A model generated the notes under the pieces. The model was not told the DNA's origin. It searched no databases and worked only from the letters and a program-made list of their open reading frames with translations. Source: an uncultured beta proteobacterium (GTDB lineage Bacteria > Pseudomonadota > Gammaproteobacteria > Burkholderiales > Burkholderiaceae_E). From it: a DNA stretch of 64,000 nucleotides. Every line of letters begins with the position of its first letter. Position 1 is the first letter of the stretch. The stretch spans positions 18,467-82,466 of the forward strand of contig CAIZNI010000003.1 of assembly GCA_903934295.1 (NCBI GenBank), in the 5' to 3' direction. The translations under genes and the position numbers were made by a program. Shown here one piece after another: positions 1 through 9,501 of the stretch.

Positions 1-111
1 GCCGAGGTCGCCGATCGCATCGCCGAGCACGTGCTGCAGCGCTACGCCCGCCACTATCGGGTCACGCTCTATCTGTCCGATGTGGGCGTGTTCCGGGCCG
101 AGCGGTTCTGA
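1..111 (+). CDS. C-terminal fragment of a cut gene, possibly FolB-like
   Basis: The frame is open from the first base of the window to a TGA at 109-111 and encodes the last 36 residues of a protein (begins AEVADRIAEHV, ends FRAERF). The stretch with ADRIAEHVLQRY followed by a basic beta-strand-like segment loosely recalls the C-terminus of dihydroneopterin aldolase (FolB), but the piece is too short to be sure. Its 3' end overlaps the convergent MFS gene by 43 bp. The start lies outside the window. Confidence 0.4.
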   Translation, partial: AEVADRIAEHVLQRYARHYRVTLYLSDVGVFRAERF

Positions 112-1292
112 ATCCAGGTCAGTCGCCACATGCCGGCGAATCCGAGGCATGAGATGACGGTGAGCATCGCCAGCGCCCAATGGTGGCCCAGATGCTCGAT
201 CGCGGCCGCATACGACATCGGCGCCAGAGCCCCGGCGATCAGGCCCGGTGCGGCGATTCGCCCCAGGGTGGCACCGTAGCCGGCGTGCCCGAACAGTTGC
301 AGCGTCACCGCGCCGCGCACGATGGTGATCAGACCGTTGGACGCACCGTAGACCAGGCAGCCCACCGACACCAGCAGCACATTGGGCGCGGCGATGTCGA
401 GCAGCAGCAGGCCCACCGGCAGCAGCCCGGTGGAGATCATGCCCACCGTCATTGCGCCCAGATACCGTTGCAGCGACAGCTCGACGAATCGGGCGGCGAC
501 CTGCGCGACGCCCTTCATCGACGCCATGGTCACCGCGGCGGCTGCGGCCAGTCCGAGGGCCTGCAGAACGGTGAGGACATGGGCGGCCAGCGACGAGAAG
601 ACGAAGCTGTGGGCGGCCAGCAGCGCCGACAGGATCAGCAGCGCGCGGTCGCGCTCGGCCGGCGGCAGCGAGCCTCGGGCCAGGGCCTGTGCCTGCGCAT
701 CGCCCGACCCCGGCGCGGTCGCCGCGGCCCGCTCGTCGCCGGGACGCGGCAGAAAAAAATGATGCAGCGGCACGCAGATCAGCAGGTTGCAGACGGCGTA
801 GGCGAGAAACGCACCCCGCCAGCCCCATTGCGCCGCCATCCAGTGGCCCAGCGGCCAGAACAGCGTCGAGGCCAGACCGCCATACAGCGTGAGGATCGAG
901 ATCGCCCGGCGCGCGCCGGCGCCCGCCATGCGCGCCAGCGCCGAGAAGGCGGTCTCGTAGAGCGCAGCCCGCATCGCCACGCCAAGCAGCGTCCAGGCGA
1001 CGAACAACTGCACCGGGTGGTGGGCGGTGGCCACCGCCAGCAGCCCGGCCGCGATGCCCAGCGAGCCCGCCGTCATCACCCGGCGCTCGCCGATCGACTC
1101 GACCAGCGCGCCCATCCAACGCGACACCAGACCCGACACCAGCATCGCCCAGGAGAAGGCGGCGTAGGCCAGCGTGAGCCCCCAGCCGGTGTCGGCAGCC
1201 ATCACCGAGAACAGCACCGCGGTGCAGTAGTAGGTGGTGCCCCAGCCGACGATCTGGGTGATGCCCAGCGCGGTAGTCGCGCGTCCGATCAC
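69..1292 (-). CDS. Major facilitator superfamily transporter
   Basis: Predicted 407-residue inner-membrane transporter with about twelve hydrophobic segments in two halves split by a charged loop (PRPGDERAAA region, about residue 190), the usual MFS layout and length. The substrate cannot be read from the sequence. I place the start at the GTG at 1290-1292, five bases after the lysS stop, because the longer open frame would run 99 bases into lysS and its extra residues (Arg/Pro/His-rich) are not membrane-like. The protein then begins VIGRATTALGITQIVGWGTT, typical of an MFS first helix. It probably shares the lysS transcript. The 3' end overlaps the cut gene at the left edge. Confidence 0.8.
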   Translation of the reverse strand: MIGRATTALGITQIVGWGTTYYCTAVLFSVMAADTGWGLTLAYAAFSWAMLVSGLVSRWMGALVESIGERRVMTAGSLGIAAGLLAVATAHHPVQLFVAWTLLGVAMRAALYETAFSALARMAGAGARRAISILTLYGGLASTLFWPLGHWMAAQWGWRGAFLAYAVCNLLICVPLHHFFLPRPGDERAAATAPGSGDAQAQALARGSLPPAERDRALLILSALLAAHSFVFSSLAAHVLTVLQALGLAAAAAVTMASMKGVAQVAARFVELSLQRYLGAMTVGMISTGLLPVGLLLLDIAAPNVLLVSVGCLVYGASNGLITIVRGAVTLQLFGHAGYGATLGRIAAPGLIAGALAPMSYAAAIEHLGHHWALAMLTVISCLGFAGMWRLTWIQNRSARNTPTSDR

Positions 1293-1297
1293 CGGCG

Positions 1298-2836
1298 CTA
1301 CTCGTGCTTGAGGGCCGGGAATAGAATCACGTCGCGGATGTTGGCGCTGTCGGTGAGCAGCATCACCAGCCGGTCGATGCCGATCCCGCAACCGCCGGTG
1401 GGCGGCATCCCGTACTCGAGCGCGCGCACGAAGTCGGCGTCGTAGAACATCGCCTCCTCGTCACCGGCCTCCTTGGCCAGCACCTGCTGGCGAAAGCGCT
1501 CGGCCTGGTCCTCGGCGTCGTTCAACTCCGAGAATCCATTGGCGATCTCGCGCCCGGTGATGAACAGCTCGAAGCGCTCGGTGATGCCGGGGCGGGTGTC
1601 GGAGGCGCGCGCCAGCGGCGAGACTTCGACCGGATAGTCGATGATGAAGGTCGGCTGCCAGAGCTGGCTTTCGGCGACCTCCTCGAACAGCGTCAGCGCC
1701 AGCGCGCCGGCACCGGCCTTGCGGTGACGCACATCGTTGATGTTGACCCCCAGCCGGCCGAGTTCCTCGCGCAGCCAGCCGGCATCGTCGAAGGGCGATC
1801 CGGCGTAGTGCGGCGCGTACTTCACGATCGCCTGGGCGATGGTGAGCCGGTCGAAGGGCGCGCCCAGGTCGAGCTCGCGGCCCTGGTAGGTCAGGCAGGT
1901 GGCGCCGGCCGCCTGGGTCGCCGCGTCGCGGATCACCGCCTCGGTGAAGTCCATCAGCCACCGGTAGTCGGTGTAGGCCGCGTAGAACTCCATCATGGTG
2001 AATTCGGGGTTGTGCCGCGGGCTGATGCCTTCGTTGCGGAAATTGCGGTTCACCTCGAACACCCGCTCGAAGCCGCCGACGATCAGCCGCTTCAGGTACA
2101 GCTCGGGCGCGATGCGCAGGTACATGTCCTGGGACAGCGCGTTGTGGTGGGTGATGAAGGGCTTGGCCGCCGCGCCGCCGGGGATCGGATGGAGCATCGG
2201 TGTCTCGACCTCGAGAAAGCCGTTGCCGGTCATGTAGTTGCGGATCGCGGTGAGAGCGCGGCTGCGGGCCACGAAGGTGCGCCGGGTCTCCGGGTTGACG
2301 ATCAGGTCGACGTAGCGCTGACGGTAGCGGGTTTCCTGATCGGCCAGCCCGTGGAACTTGTCGGGCAGCGGGCGCAGCGACTTGGCCAGCAGCTGCACGC
2401 CGGTGCAGCGAACCGACAGCTCGCCTTTCATGGTCTTGAACAGCACGCCCTGGGCGGCGACGATGTCGCCCAGGTCCCAGTGCTTGAAGGCCTCGTGGGC
2501 GGCGGCGCCCACCCCCTCGTCGTTCATCCAGAGCTGCAGCCGGCCGGTGGCGTCCTGCACCGTGCCGAAGCTGGCCTTGCCCTGGACCCGCTTGAGCATC
2601 AGCCGTCCGGCGATCGAGACCTCGATCGCCGCCTGCGCCAGTTCCTCGCGGGTTTTCCCGTCGTGCGCGGCGGTGAGCGGGTCGGCGCGGTCGGCGGGTC
2701 GCGCATCGTTCGGAAAGGCCGGCCCGGCCTCGCGCAGGCGTGCCAGCTTGGCGCGGCGCTCGGCGATGATCTGGTTCTCGTCGGCGCCCGCAATGGGTGC
2801 GCCCTCGGGCGCACCCGGATGGATCGGTTCGGTCAT
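1298..2836 (-). CDS. lysS: Lysine--tRNA ligase, class II
   Basis: Charges tRNA-Lys with lysine in the cytoplasm. At 512 residues it has normal LysS length. An N-terminal OB-fold anticodon-binding domain (about residues 65-160; [20 protein letters not shown]) is followed by the class II catalytic core: motif 1 around [12 protein letters not shown], motif 2 around [14 protein letters not shown] (about residue 265) and motif 3 [12 protein letters not shown] near residue 480. The end [10 protein letters not shown] is typical. The gene lies 18 bp downstream of prfB on the same strand; a prfB-lysS operon is common in proteobacteria. Start ATG at 2834-2836. Confidence 0.97.
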   Translation of the reverse strand: MTEPIHPGAPEGAPIAGADENQIIAERRAKLARLREAGPAFPNDARPADRADPLTAAHDGKTREELAQAAIEVSIAGRLMLKRVQGKASFGTVQDATGRLQLWMNDEGVGAAAHEAFKHWDLGDIVAAQGVLFKTMKGELSVRCTGVQLLAKSLRPLPDKFHGLADQETRYRQRYVDLIVNPETRRTFVARSRALTAIRNYMTGNGFLEVETPMLHPIPGGAAAKPFITHHNALSQDMYLRIAPELYLKRLIVGGFERVFEVNRNFRNEGISPRHNPEFTMMEFYAAYTDYRWLMDFTEAVIRDAATQAAGATCLTYQGRELDLGAPFDRLTIAQAIVKYAPHYAGSPFDDAGWLREELGRLGVNINDVRHRKAGAGALALTLFEEVAESQLWQPTFIIDYPVEVSPLARASDTRPGITERFELFITGREIANGFSELNDAEDQAERFRQQVLAKEAGDEEAMFYDADFVRALEYGMPPTGGCGIGIDRLVMLLTDSANIRDVILFPALKHE

Positions 2837-2854
2837 GACGGCCTGCGGTTCCTG

Positions 2855-3959
2855 TTACACGCCCTGCTTCAGGCTGGCAAAGATGAAGGGATCGAGATCG
2901 CCGTCGAGCACGCTCTTGGTGTTGCTGATTTCGACGTTGGTGCGCAGATCCTTGATCCGCGACTGGTCCAGGACGTAGGAGCGGATCTGGTGGCCCCAGC
3001 CGATGTCGGTCTTGCTGGCCTCGACCTTGTCCTGCTCGGCGCGCCGCTTGCGCAATTCGAGCTCGAACAGACGGGCGCGCAGCATCTTCATCGCCTCGTC
3101 CTTGTTGCGGTGCTGGGACCGGTCGTTCTGGCACTGCACCACGGTGTTGGTGGGCAGGTGGGTGATCCGGACCGCGGACTCGGTCTTGTTCACGTGCTGA
3201 CCGCCGGCGCCCGAGGCCCGGTAGACATCGATCCGCAGGTCGGCCGGATTGATGTCGACCTGGATCGAGTCATCGACCTCGGGATACACGTAGACCGAGG
3301 CGAACGAGGTGTGGCGCCCGCCGCTGGAGTCGAAGGGCGACTTGCGCACCAGCCGGTGAACCCCGGTCTCGGTTCGCAGGTAGCCGTAGGCATAGTCGCC
3401 CACCACCTTGAGCGAGGCCCCCTTGATGCCGGCGGTGTCGCCTTCGGTCTCTTCGAGGACATCGGCCTTGAAGCCCTTGCGCTCGCAGTAGCGCAAGTAC
3501 TGGCGCAGCAGCATCTGGGCCCAGTCCTGGGCCTCGGTGCCGCCGGCGCCGGCCTGGATTTCCATGAAGCAGTGACTCGGGTCGGCCGGATTGGCGAACA
3601 TGCGGCGAAACTCGAGGTCGCCCACCATCTTTTCCAGGTGCGAGACGTCCTCTTCGACCGAGATCAGCGTGGAGTCGTCATCCTCGCTGCGGGCGATCTC
3701 GAAGAGCTCGTCGGCGTCGGACAGTCCGGACTCGAGTTCGAGGATGCGCTGCACCACCCCCTCGAGCATCTTCTTCTCGCGACCCAGTTCCTGGGCTCGC
3801 TTGGCGTCTTCCCAGACGTCTGGGGACTCGAGCGCGCGTTCGACTTCGATCAGGCGGGTTCTTTTGACATCGAAGTCAAAGATACCCCCGTAGTTCGAGT
3901 ACCCGATTCCGGAGATCGGTGATCAGGGCGGCAAGGGCGTTCAGGCGTTCGGCTTCCAT
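2855..3959 (-). CDS. prfB: Peptide chain release factor 2, made by +1 programmed frameshift
   Basis: Recognises UGA and UAA stop codons and triggers peptide release. The product is read from two frames: 27 codons from the ATG at 3957-3959 to CTT (3879-3881), then in-frame TGA at 3876-3878; slipping +1 gives GAC at 3875-3877 and continues for 340 codons to the stop at 2855. The joined protein is 367 residues, the normal RF2 length, and crosses the junction as [13 protein letters not shown], which is conserved in RF2. The tripeptide anticodon is SPF (about residue 205, [16 protein letters not shown]) and the GGQ motif is in [13 protein letters not shown]. It lies 18 bp upstream of lysS. An unaware caller would report only an N-truncated 304-residue protein. 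Confidence 0.97.
3875..3890 (-). promoter_or_regulatory. prfB: prfB programmed +1 frameshift site
   Basis: Read on the minus strand the site is CGGGGGTATCTTTGAC. It has a Shine-Dalgarno-like GGGGG three bases before the slippery CTT, then TGA with C after it (a weak termination context). This is one base from the Escherichia coli prfB site. RF2 autoregulates there: low RF2 makes ribosomes pause at the UGA and slip +1 into the long frame. Confidence 0.96.
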
Positions 3960-4007
3960 GGGGGTCCCGTCAGGCGTCGCGAAGGACGCAGCAATGCAAA
4001 ACCCGTC

Positions 4008-4013
4008 ATTATA
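4008..4013 (-). promoter_or_regulatory. Candidate -10 element for prfB
   Basis: A perfect TATAAT lies on the minus strand about 50 bp upstream of the prfB ATG. No good -35 hexamer is found 16-18 bp before it, because that position is occupied by the GC-rich hairpin at 4020-4038. Treat as a candidate only. Confidence 0.4.
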
Positions 4014-4019
4014 GGGAGA

Positions 4020-4038
4020 GCGGGCCGTGCTGGCCCGC
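4020..4038 (-). terminator. Stem-loop after the ExeA-like gene
   Basis: A perfect 7-bp inverted repeat (GCGGGCC / GGCCCGC) with a 5-base loop sits 7 bp beyond the stop of the ExeA-like ATPase gene and before prfB. There is no following T-run, so if it ends transcription it is weak or Rho-assisted. Confidence 0.45.
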
Positions 4039-4044
4039 GCCGCT

Positions 4045-5073
4045 TCAGCGGTTGAACAGCCCCAGGCCCGATGGCGAGTTCGCGTAGTCGCGCGGCGAGG
4101 TCTGAACCGCGGGCGGAGCGGGGGCCTGCGCGGTCGACTCGATGGCGATCCAGTCGTAGCGCAACGCCGCCAGCGCCAGGCCCAGCGTGAGCACCACGCC
4201 GGCGACGAACCCGAGTCCGGCGGCCATGGTGAGCAGGCGGGTGGGGGCGTTGCCGGCTCGCACCCGTTCGAGCTTGATCTCGCGGGCGGCGGCGGCGATG
4301 TCGCGGCTGCGGATCTCGAATTTGTTCTCGAGAACCGCCATCATCATCGCCTTGTCGGCGAGCAGGTTCAGGCGCCGGGGGAGCCCGCGCGACAGCCCGC
4401 CGGCGAGCCGGATCGCGTTGTCGGAAAAGACCCGTGGGCCTTCGTAACCGGCCGCGCGCAGCCGGGTGTGCAGGTAGTCGCGGATGTCGTCCTGACTCAG
4501 GCGGCGCAGCCGCAGGCTGTGGACGATTCGGTCGCGCAGCGCTGCGTGGTCCTGGCGGGCCAGCTGCTGGTCGAGTTCGGGCGGGCCGAGCAGCACCAGT
4601 CGCAGCGCGCTGTCGCCGTCGCCCGCACCCTGGCCCAGCAGGCGCAGCCGCTCCAGTGTCTCCAGCGGCATGGCGTGGGCTTCGTCGACCAGCACCACCA
4701 CCTGGATCTTCTGGCTGCGGGCACTGCGCAGCTTGGCCTCCAGCCGCATGCGCAGCCGGTCGGGGTCCTCGCGCGGCGCGTCGAGCCCCAGTCCTTCGGC
4801 CAGCGCGAAATCGAGCTGCTGGGCCGACAGCGTCGGGTCGGCCAGATGGACGATCCGGTACTGCTGGGATGGCAGGGTGCGCAGCAGCCAGCGGCACAGG
4901 GTGGTCTTGCCCGCGCCGACCTCGCCGGTGATCTTGAGGAAGCCCGTTTCGTGCTCGAGGATGTACAGCAGCGCCTTGGAGAACCGCGCGCGACTGCCGG
5001 CGATGAAGATCTTCGCCGGTTCCGTCGAGATACCGAAGGGGCGTTGCTTGAGTCCGAAGTGCGCGCAGTACAT
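4045..5073 (-). CDS. ExeA/MshM-like AAA ATPase with C-terminal membrane anchor
   Basis: A 342-residue member of the general-secretion-pathway protein A / MSHA-biogenesis ATPase family. The start at 5071-5073 gives MYCAHFGLKQRPFGIS, matching the family's conserved opening; the longer frame to 5115 adds a non-conserved leader. Walker A GEVGAGKT is near residue 50, Walker B VVVLVDEAHAM near 125, and a winged-helix-like DYLHTRL region follows. One hydrophobic segment (MAAGLGFVAGVVLTLGL) near residue 280 would anchor it. Relatives work with ExeB, or with type II secretion or type IV pilus parts, to place secretins through peptidoglycan, but none of those genes is nearby and the usual periplasmic peptidoglycan-binding domain is missing. 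Exact role unknown. Confidence 0.8.
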   Translation of the reverse strand: MYCAHFGLKQRPFGISTEPAKIFIAGSRARFSKALLYILEHETGFLKITGEVGAGKTTLCRWLLRTLPSQQYRIVHLADPTLSAQQLDFALAEGLGLDAPREDPDRLRMRLEAKLRSARSQKIQVVVLVDEAHAMPLETLERLRLLGQGAGDGDSALRLVLLGPPELDQQLARQDHAALRDRIVHSLRLRRLSQDDIRDYLHTRLRAAGYEGPRVFSDNAIRLAGGLSRGLPRRLNLLADKAMMMAVLENKFEIRSRDIAAAAREIKLERVRAGNAPTRLLTMAAGLGFVAGVVLTLGLALAALRYDWIAIESTAQAPAPPAVQTSPRDYANSPSGLGLFNR

Positions 5074-5183
5074 GGGATGCGATGGTGGGCGGCCGCGGGA
5101 ATCCGGCAAAAGCAATTTGTCACAACCCGGCCGGATCGCGTGTGCCGGCCAGCGCGAAATCGCGCCCGGCGGGCGGGTGCCCG

Positions 5184-6899
5184 CTACCGCTGAAGCGCCT
5201 GCTCCACCAGCAGTTGCACTTCGGCGCGTCCGCCCCAGTCGTTGCGGTTGATCCGGTAGGCGATCCGCGCGTGCGCGGCGAGGGGCTCGGTGCGCCCGAA
5301 CGCGATGGCGTTGAAGGGACGTCCGCCCACCCGCAGCTCGAGCTTGAGGTGGCGGTCCTTGAGCAGCCGCTGGCGCACCACCTCGACATCATCGACGAAC
5401 AGCGGCGCGGGAAAGCCCTGTCCCCAGACCGCCTCGTCGATGGCGGCGATCAGGCTCAGGTCGATCGTCTCGCCGCTCAGCGAGCCGTCGGTCTGCAGTT
5501 CGGGATCGAAGGCGCCCGGGTCGGCCAGTTCGCGGACCGCCTGCTCGAAAGCCGCCTGGAAGGGCGCGAGCCGGTCGGCGACCAGCGTGAGTCCCGCGGC
5601 CATCGCGTGGCCGCCGAAGCGCAGGACCGCGCCCGGGGTTCGCTTGGCGGCCAGGTCGATCGCATCGCGCAGGTGCACGCCGGGGATCGAGCGCCCCGAG
5701 CCCTGCAGGCAGCCGGGGTCGGTGGTCGGCGCGAAGGCCAGCGTCGGGCGGTGATGACGATCCTTCAGCTTCGAGGCGACCAGTCCGATCACGCCGGTGT
5801 GCCAGTCGTGGCGAAACAACACCAGGGTGCTGGCCTCGGCCGCCGGCTCGCCGGCTGCTTCGATCGCTTCCTCGCGCATCCGCTCCTCGATGTCGCGGCG
5901 CGCCCGGTTGATGGTGTCCAGTTCGGCGGCGAGCGCGCGGGCCCGCTCGTCGTCATCGCACAGCAGACATTCGATCCCGACGGTGATGTCGGACAGCCGC
6001 CCGGCGGCGTTGATGCGCGGGCCGACCGCGAAACCGAGGTCGCTGCACGAGCCGGTTCGCCATTCGCGTCCGGCCGCCTCGAACAGCGCCCGAACACCCG
6101 CCTGCGCCTGACCCGCGCGGATGCGCCGCAGGCCGGCGGCCACCAGCAGCCGGTTGTTGCGATCCAGGCGCACCAGGTCGGCCACCGTGCCCAGCGCGAC
6201 CAGGTCGAGCAGGGCCTGCAGGGCCGGCTCCGGCCGCCCGGCGAAGGCGCCGCGCTCGCGCAGCACCGCGCGCAGCGCCAGCAGCACATAGAACATCACG
6301 CCCACGCCGGCCAGGTGCTTGCTGGCGAAGCCGCAGCCGGGCTGGTTCGGGTTGACGATGGCCTGCGCGGCGGGGAGCGACTCGGCGGGCAGGTGGTGGT
6401 CGGTGACGATGACCGCGATGCCCAGTTCGCGTGCCCGGTCGACGCCTTCCAGGCTGGCGATGCCGTTGTCGACGGTGATGATGAGTTCGGGCCGGCCGAT
6501 GCGCGGGTGCTGCGCGACCAGGTCGACGATCGTGGGCGTGAGGCCATAACCGTGCTCGAAGCGGTTCGGCACCAGGTAGTCGACACGGGCGCCCATCGCC
6601 TGCAGGCCCCGCATGCCGACCGCGCAGGCGGTGGCGCCGTCACAGTCGTAGTCCGCGACGATCACCATTCGATCGCCGCGCGCGATGGCGTCGGCCAACT
6701 GCGTTGCGGCCGCGGCGATGCCCAGCAGTCCGGCCGGCGCCAGCAGGTGGTTGAGCGAGGCGTCGAGCTCGGCGGGCGAGGCGATGCCCCGCGAGGCATA
6801 GATCCGGGCGAGCACCGGATGCACGCCGCTGGCAACGAGCTGGCGGCTGGCCTCGGCCGGCACCGCGCGCTCATGGGTCCGAATCGGGGACAGGCTCAT
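5184..6899 (-). CDS. recJ: Single-stranded-DNA-specific exonuclease RecJ
   Basis: A 5'-3' exonuclease on single-stranded DNA, used in RecF-pathway recombination, mismatch repair and processing of stalled forks. At 571 residues it matches family size. The DHH phosphoesterase core is visible: DYDCDGATA near residue 84, VDNGIAS near 140, TDHHLP near 165. The DHHA1/nucleic-acid-binding region follows with FGGHAMAAGLTL near residue 420, then an OB-like C-terminal domain. The start ATG at 6897-6899 overlaps the stop of the RpfE-type gene in an ATGA, so the two are probably translationally coupled. recJ beside an rpfE-type gene is a recurring arrangement in beta- and gammaproteobacteria. Confidence 0.96.
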   Translation of the reverse strand: MSLSPIRTHERAVPAEASRQLVASGVHPVLARIYASRGIASPAELDASLNHLLAPAGLLGIAAAATQLADAIARGDRMVIVADYDCDGATACAVGMRGLQAMGARVDYLVPNRFEHGYGLTPTIVDLVAQHPRIGRPELIITVDNGIASLEGVDRARELGIAVIVTDHHLPAESLPAAQAIVNPNQPGCGFASKHLAGVGVMFYVLLALRAVLRERGAFAGRPEPALQALLDLVALGTVADLVRLDRNNRLLVAAGLRRIRAGQAQAGVRALFEAAGREWRTGSCSDLGFAVGPRINAAGRLSDITVGIECLLCDDDERARALAAELDTINRARRDIEERMREEAIEAAGEPAAEASTLVLFRHDWHTGVIGLVASKLKDRHHRPTLAFAPTTDPGCLQGSGRSIPGVHLRDAIDLAAKRTPGAVLRFGGHAMAAGLTLVADRLAPFQAAFEQAVRELADPGAFDPELQTDGSLSGETIDLSLIAAIDEAVWGQGFPAPLFVDDVEVVRQRLLKDRHLKLELRVGGRPFNAIAFGRTEPLAAHARIAYRINRNDWGGRAEVQLLVEQALQR

Positions 6900-8047
6900 C
6901 GGCGCTGGCGCGGCGCATCACGCCCAGCGGTTGACGCGGCTCGCGCGCCGGCGACGGGGCCGCGGGGGGGCGATGCCCGGCCCGCGGCGCTTGCCGGGGC
7001 GCCGCCGTTGATCGCCGAGCGGACATCGAGCCGCTCCCAGAAGCGCCAGCGGCTGGCCGGCGCGCTGTCCAGCGTCAGCAGGCGGCGTTCACCGGTAAGC
7101 ACGACCCGCAGTCGCCGCTGGTCCGCCGCGCGCGCCAGCGGCGCCTGGCCGACCCGCAGCCAGTCCTCGAACGACTGCCAGGCCTGTTGCCAGGCCGGCG
7201 CATCGCCCAGGCGTCGCGGGGCGCGCCACCAGGGCAGATCGATGACGATCGGCCGGCTGGTGGCGTCGAATGCGGGCGCGAGCGCTTGCGCCGCGCCGGG
7301 TGCGTGGCGCGTGTCCCAACCGGCCGCCCGGGCCGCACCGGTCAGCACGGGCGATGCGCTGACCATGAGCCCGCTGCCGGGCGGCGGCGCCTCGGTGGCG
7401 AAGCCGTCGAGCCACAACGCGTTGACCGGCCGCTGGCCGGCCTGCTCGCGCGCCAGGTTGACCGGGTGTTCATACCAGAGCATCTGCACCTCGGTGAGCA
7501 GGCGCCGCCAGTCGCGCGCGCGCGCGCCGCGCGGCTCATAGGCGCTGATGTTGCGTCCGCTGGCCAGGGTCCAGGCAGCGGTTGTCAGCGGCCAGGGCGG
7601 GCCCGACGCGAACCAGACCTCGGGGCAGGGCGCGCGCAGCGTCAGCCCCATCGCCTCGAAGGCCGGTGCCGCGGCAGCGGCCAGGGCGGCGGACTCGTCC
7701 GCGGTCAATCGCAGCTGACCGGGGTCGATCAGCATCGCATGGTCCATGCCCAGGTGCACCTGGCAGGGGGTGAGCCGCCAGCAGGGCATCGGTACGTCAT
7801 GGATGACGCATTCCAGCGCCTGGACCGACACCGCTGCGGGGATCGACAGCCGCTCGCGTAACCAGGCGTCCTCGGGCAGCTCGGCCACCGGATCGCCGCC
7901 GAGGCTGCGGTCCGAGGCGATTCGACCGCGTGCCAGCAGGGCGGTGAGGCCGGGCAGGGGCGGCACCGGCAGACCCGCGCGCGCACCCGCCGTGTCGTCG
8001 GTGGTGTCGGCGGCAGCGCCGGCGCACAGCAGGATCAGTTCATTCAT
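6896..8047 (-). CDS. RpfE-type conserved protein
   Basis: A 383-residue cytoplasmic protein of the family annotated as regulatory protein RpfE or 'phosphoglycerate mutase-like' in Xanthomonas and Burkholderiales; its biochemical role is not established. Visible features are the start MNELILLCAGA, an Ala-rich first third, PCWRLTPCQVHLGMDH near residue 105, and EVQMLWYEHPVN near residue 215 followed by NALWLDGF, all in the order expected of this family. It overlaps recJ by 4 bp. Start at 8045-8047, the ATG matching MNELILL; a longer open frame exists but reads through the divergent promoter area. Confidence 0.75.
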   Translation of the reverse strand: MNELILLCAGAAADTTDDTAGARAGLPVPPLPGLTALLARGRIASDRSLGGDPVAELPEDAWLRERLSIPAAVSVQALECVIHDVPMPCWRLTPCQVHLGMDHAMLIDPGQLRLTADESAALAAAAAPAFEAMGLTLRAPCPEVWFASGPPWPLTTAAWTLASGRNISAYEPRGARARDWRRLLTEVQMLWYEHPVNLAREQAGQRPVNALWLDGFATEAPPPGSGLMVSASPVLTGAARAAGWDTRHAPGAAQALAPAFDATSRPIVIDLPWWRAPRRLGDAPAWQQAWQSFEDWLRVGQAPLARAADQRRLRVVLTGERRLLTLDSAPASRWRFWERLDVRSAINGGAPASAAGRASPPRGPVAGARAASTAGRDAPRQRR

Positions 8048-8109
8048 GTGGGGCGGACCGTCCGGACAGGAGGGGCAGCGCGCATCGGGGGCGCGTCGGA
8101 CAGACCCGG

Positions 8110-8115
8110 ATTCTA
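8110..8115 (-). promoter_or_regulatory. Candidate -10 box for the rpfE-type/recJ operon
   Basis: TAGAAT on the minus strand, 63 bp upstream of the RpfE-type ATG, in the divergent spacer with lolC/E. The -35 is poor. It coincides with the distal ATG of the lolC/E frame (8115), which argues against that ATG being the lolC/E start. Confidence 0.35.
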
Positions 8116-8252
8116 TGGCAAACTCGATCGCCGTCCCCGGGGCCGGCGCAGGGGGCGCGAGCGCCGCCCGGCTCGGCGCAGCAGGCACGACCGCCGCGCG
8201 TCGGCTGGCCTGGCCTTGGAGCGCGCCCGTCACGACCTTCAAACGGATTGCC

Positions 8253-9501
8253 TTGCCACTTCCCTTCGAATACCAGATCGGCCTGCGATACACCCGTGCC
8301 AGTCGCCGCGCGGGCCGGCGCAACGGTTTCATCTCCTTCATCTCCGCCCTGTCGGTCGCCGGCATCGGCCTCGGGGTGGCGGCGCTCATCACCGTGCTGT
8401 CGGTGATGAACGGTTTCCAGAAGGAGGTCACCGACCGGATGCTGTCGGTCCTGTCGCACATCGAGGTGCTGGGCCCCCCCGGCGGGCTCGCCGATCCGGC
8501 GCCGCTGCTCGCCCGGACCCGTGCCCATCCCCGGATCGCGGCGGCCGCGCCCTATGTGGCAGGCCAGGCGATGATCGCCCGCGACGATCTGGTGCGCGGG
8601 GTGCTGGTGCGCGGGATCGATCCGGCGCAGGAGCCCTCGGTCGCCGATTTCCTGGCCGGCCCCTCCGGGCGGCTGCTCGAGCGGCTGGTCCCGGGCGAGT
8701 TCGGCATCCTGGTGGGCAGTGAACTGGCGCGCCAGCTCCAGTTGCAGGCCGGCGACCGGCTCGCACTGATCGCGCCGCAGGGCACCACCACCCCGGCCGG
8801 GGTGGTGCCGCGTCTGCGCCAGTTCACCGTCAGCGGGATCTTCGATTCAGGTCACTACGAGTACGACAGCACGCTGGTCCTGGTGCATCTGCAGGATGCC
8901 GGCCGGCTCTTCCGGGTCGACGGGGCCAGCGGTGTCCGGCTCAAGACCACCGACATGCTCGCCGCGCCCGCCATCGGCCGCGAGCTGTCGCTGCTGTTGG
9001 GCCCCGACTACTATGTCCGCGACTGGTCGCGCGAGAACCGTAACTGGTTCGCCGCCGTCCAGATCGAAAAACGGATGATGTTCATCATCCTCACGCTGAT
9101 CATCGCGGTGGCCGCCTTCAACCTGGTCTCGATGCTGGTCATGACCGTCACCGACAAGCAGTCGGACATCGCCATCCTGCGCACGCTGGGCGCGAGCCCT
9201 GGCAGCATCATGAAGGTCTTCATGGTGCAGGGTTCGGTGGTGGGTCTTCTGGGCACGCTGCTCGGGGTGGCCAGCGGCGTGGTGCTGGCGCTGAACATCG
9301 ACCGGGTCGTGGGCGCGGTCGAAAACCTCTTCGGCTTCCAGGTGCTGCCCAAGGGCGTGTATTTCATCAGCCGCCTGCCCAGCGACCTGCGCTGGGACGA
9401 TGTCGCGGTGATCGGCGCCGTCTCCTGCGTGCTGGCCCTGGCCTCCACGCTCTATCCGAGCTGGCGCGCCTCGCAGGTCCGCCCGGCCGAGGCTCTGCGC
9501 T

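Noticed and set aside
1724..3922. 732-codon open frame on the plus strand
   Set aside because: Antisense to lysS and prfB; no motifs and biased composition.
5082..7541. 819-codon open frame on the plus strand
   Set aside because: It runs antisense to recJ and the RpfE-type gene, is Arg/Gln/Gly-rich without domain motifs, and is a product of high GC at third positions.
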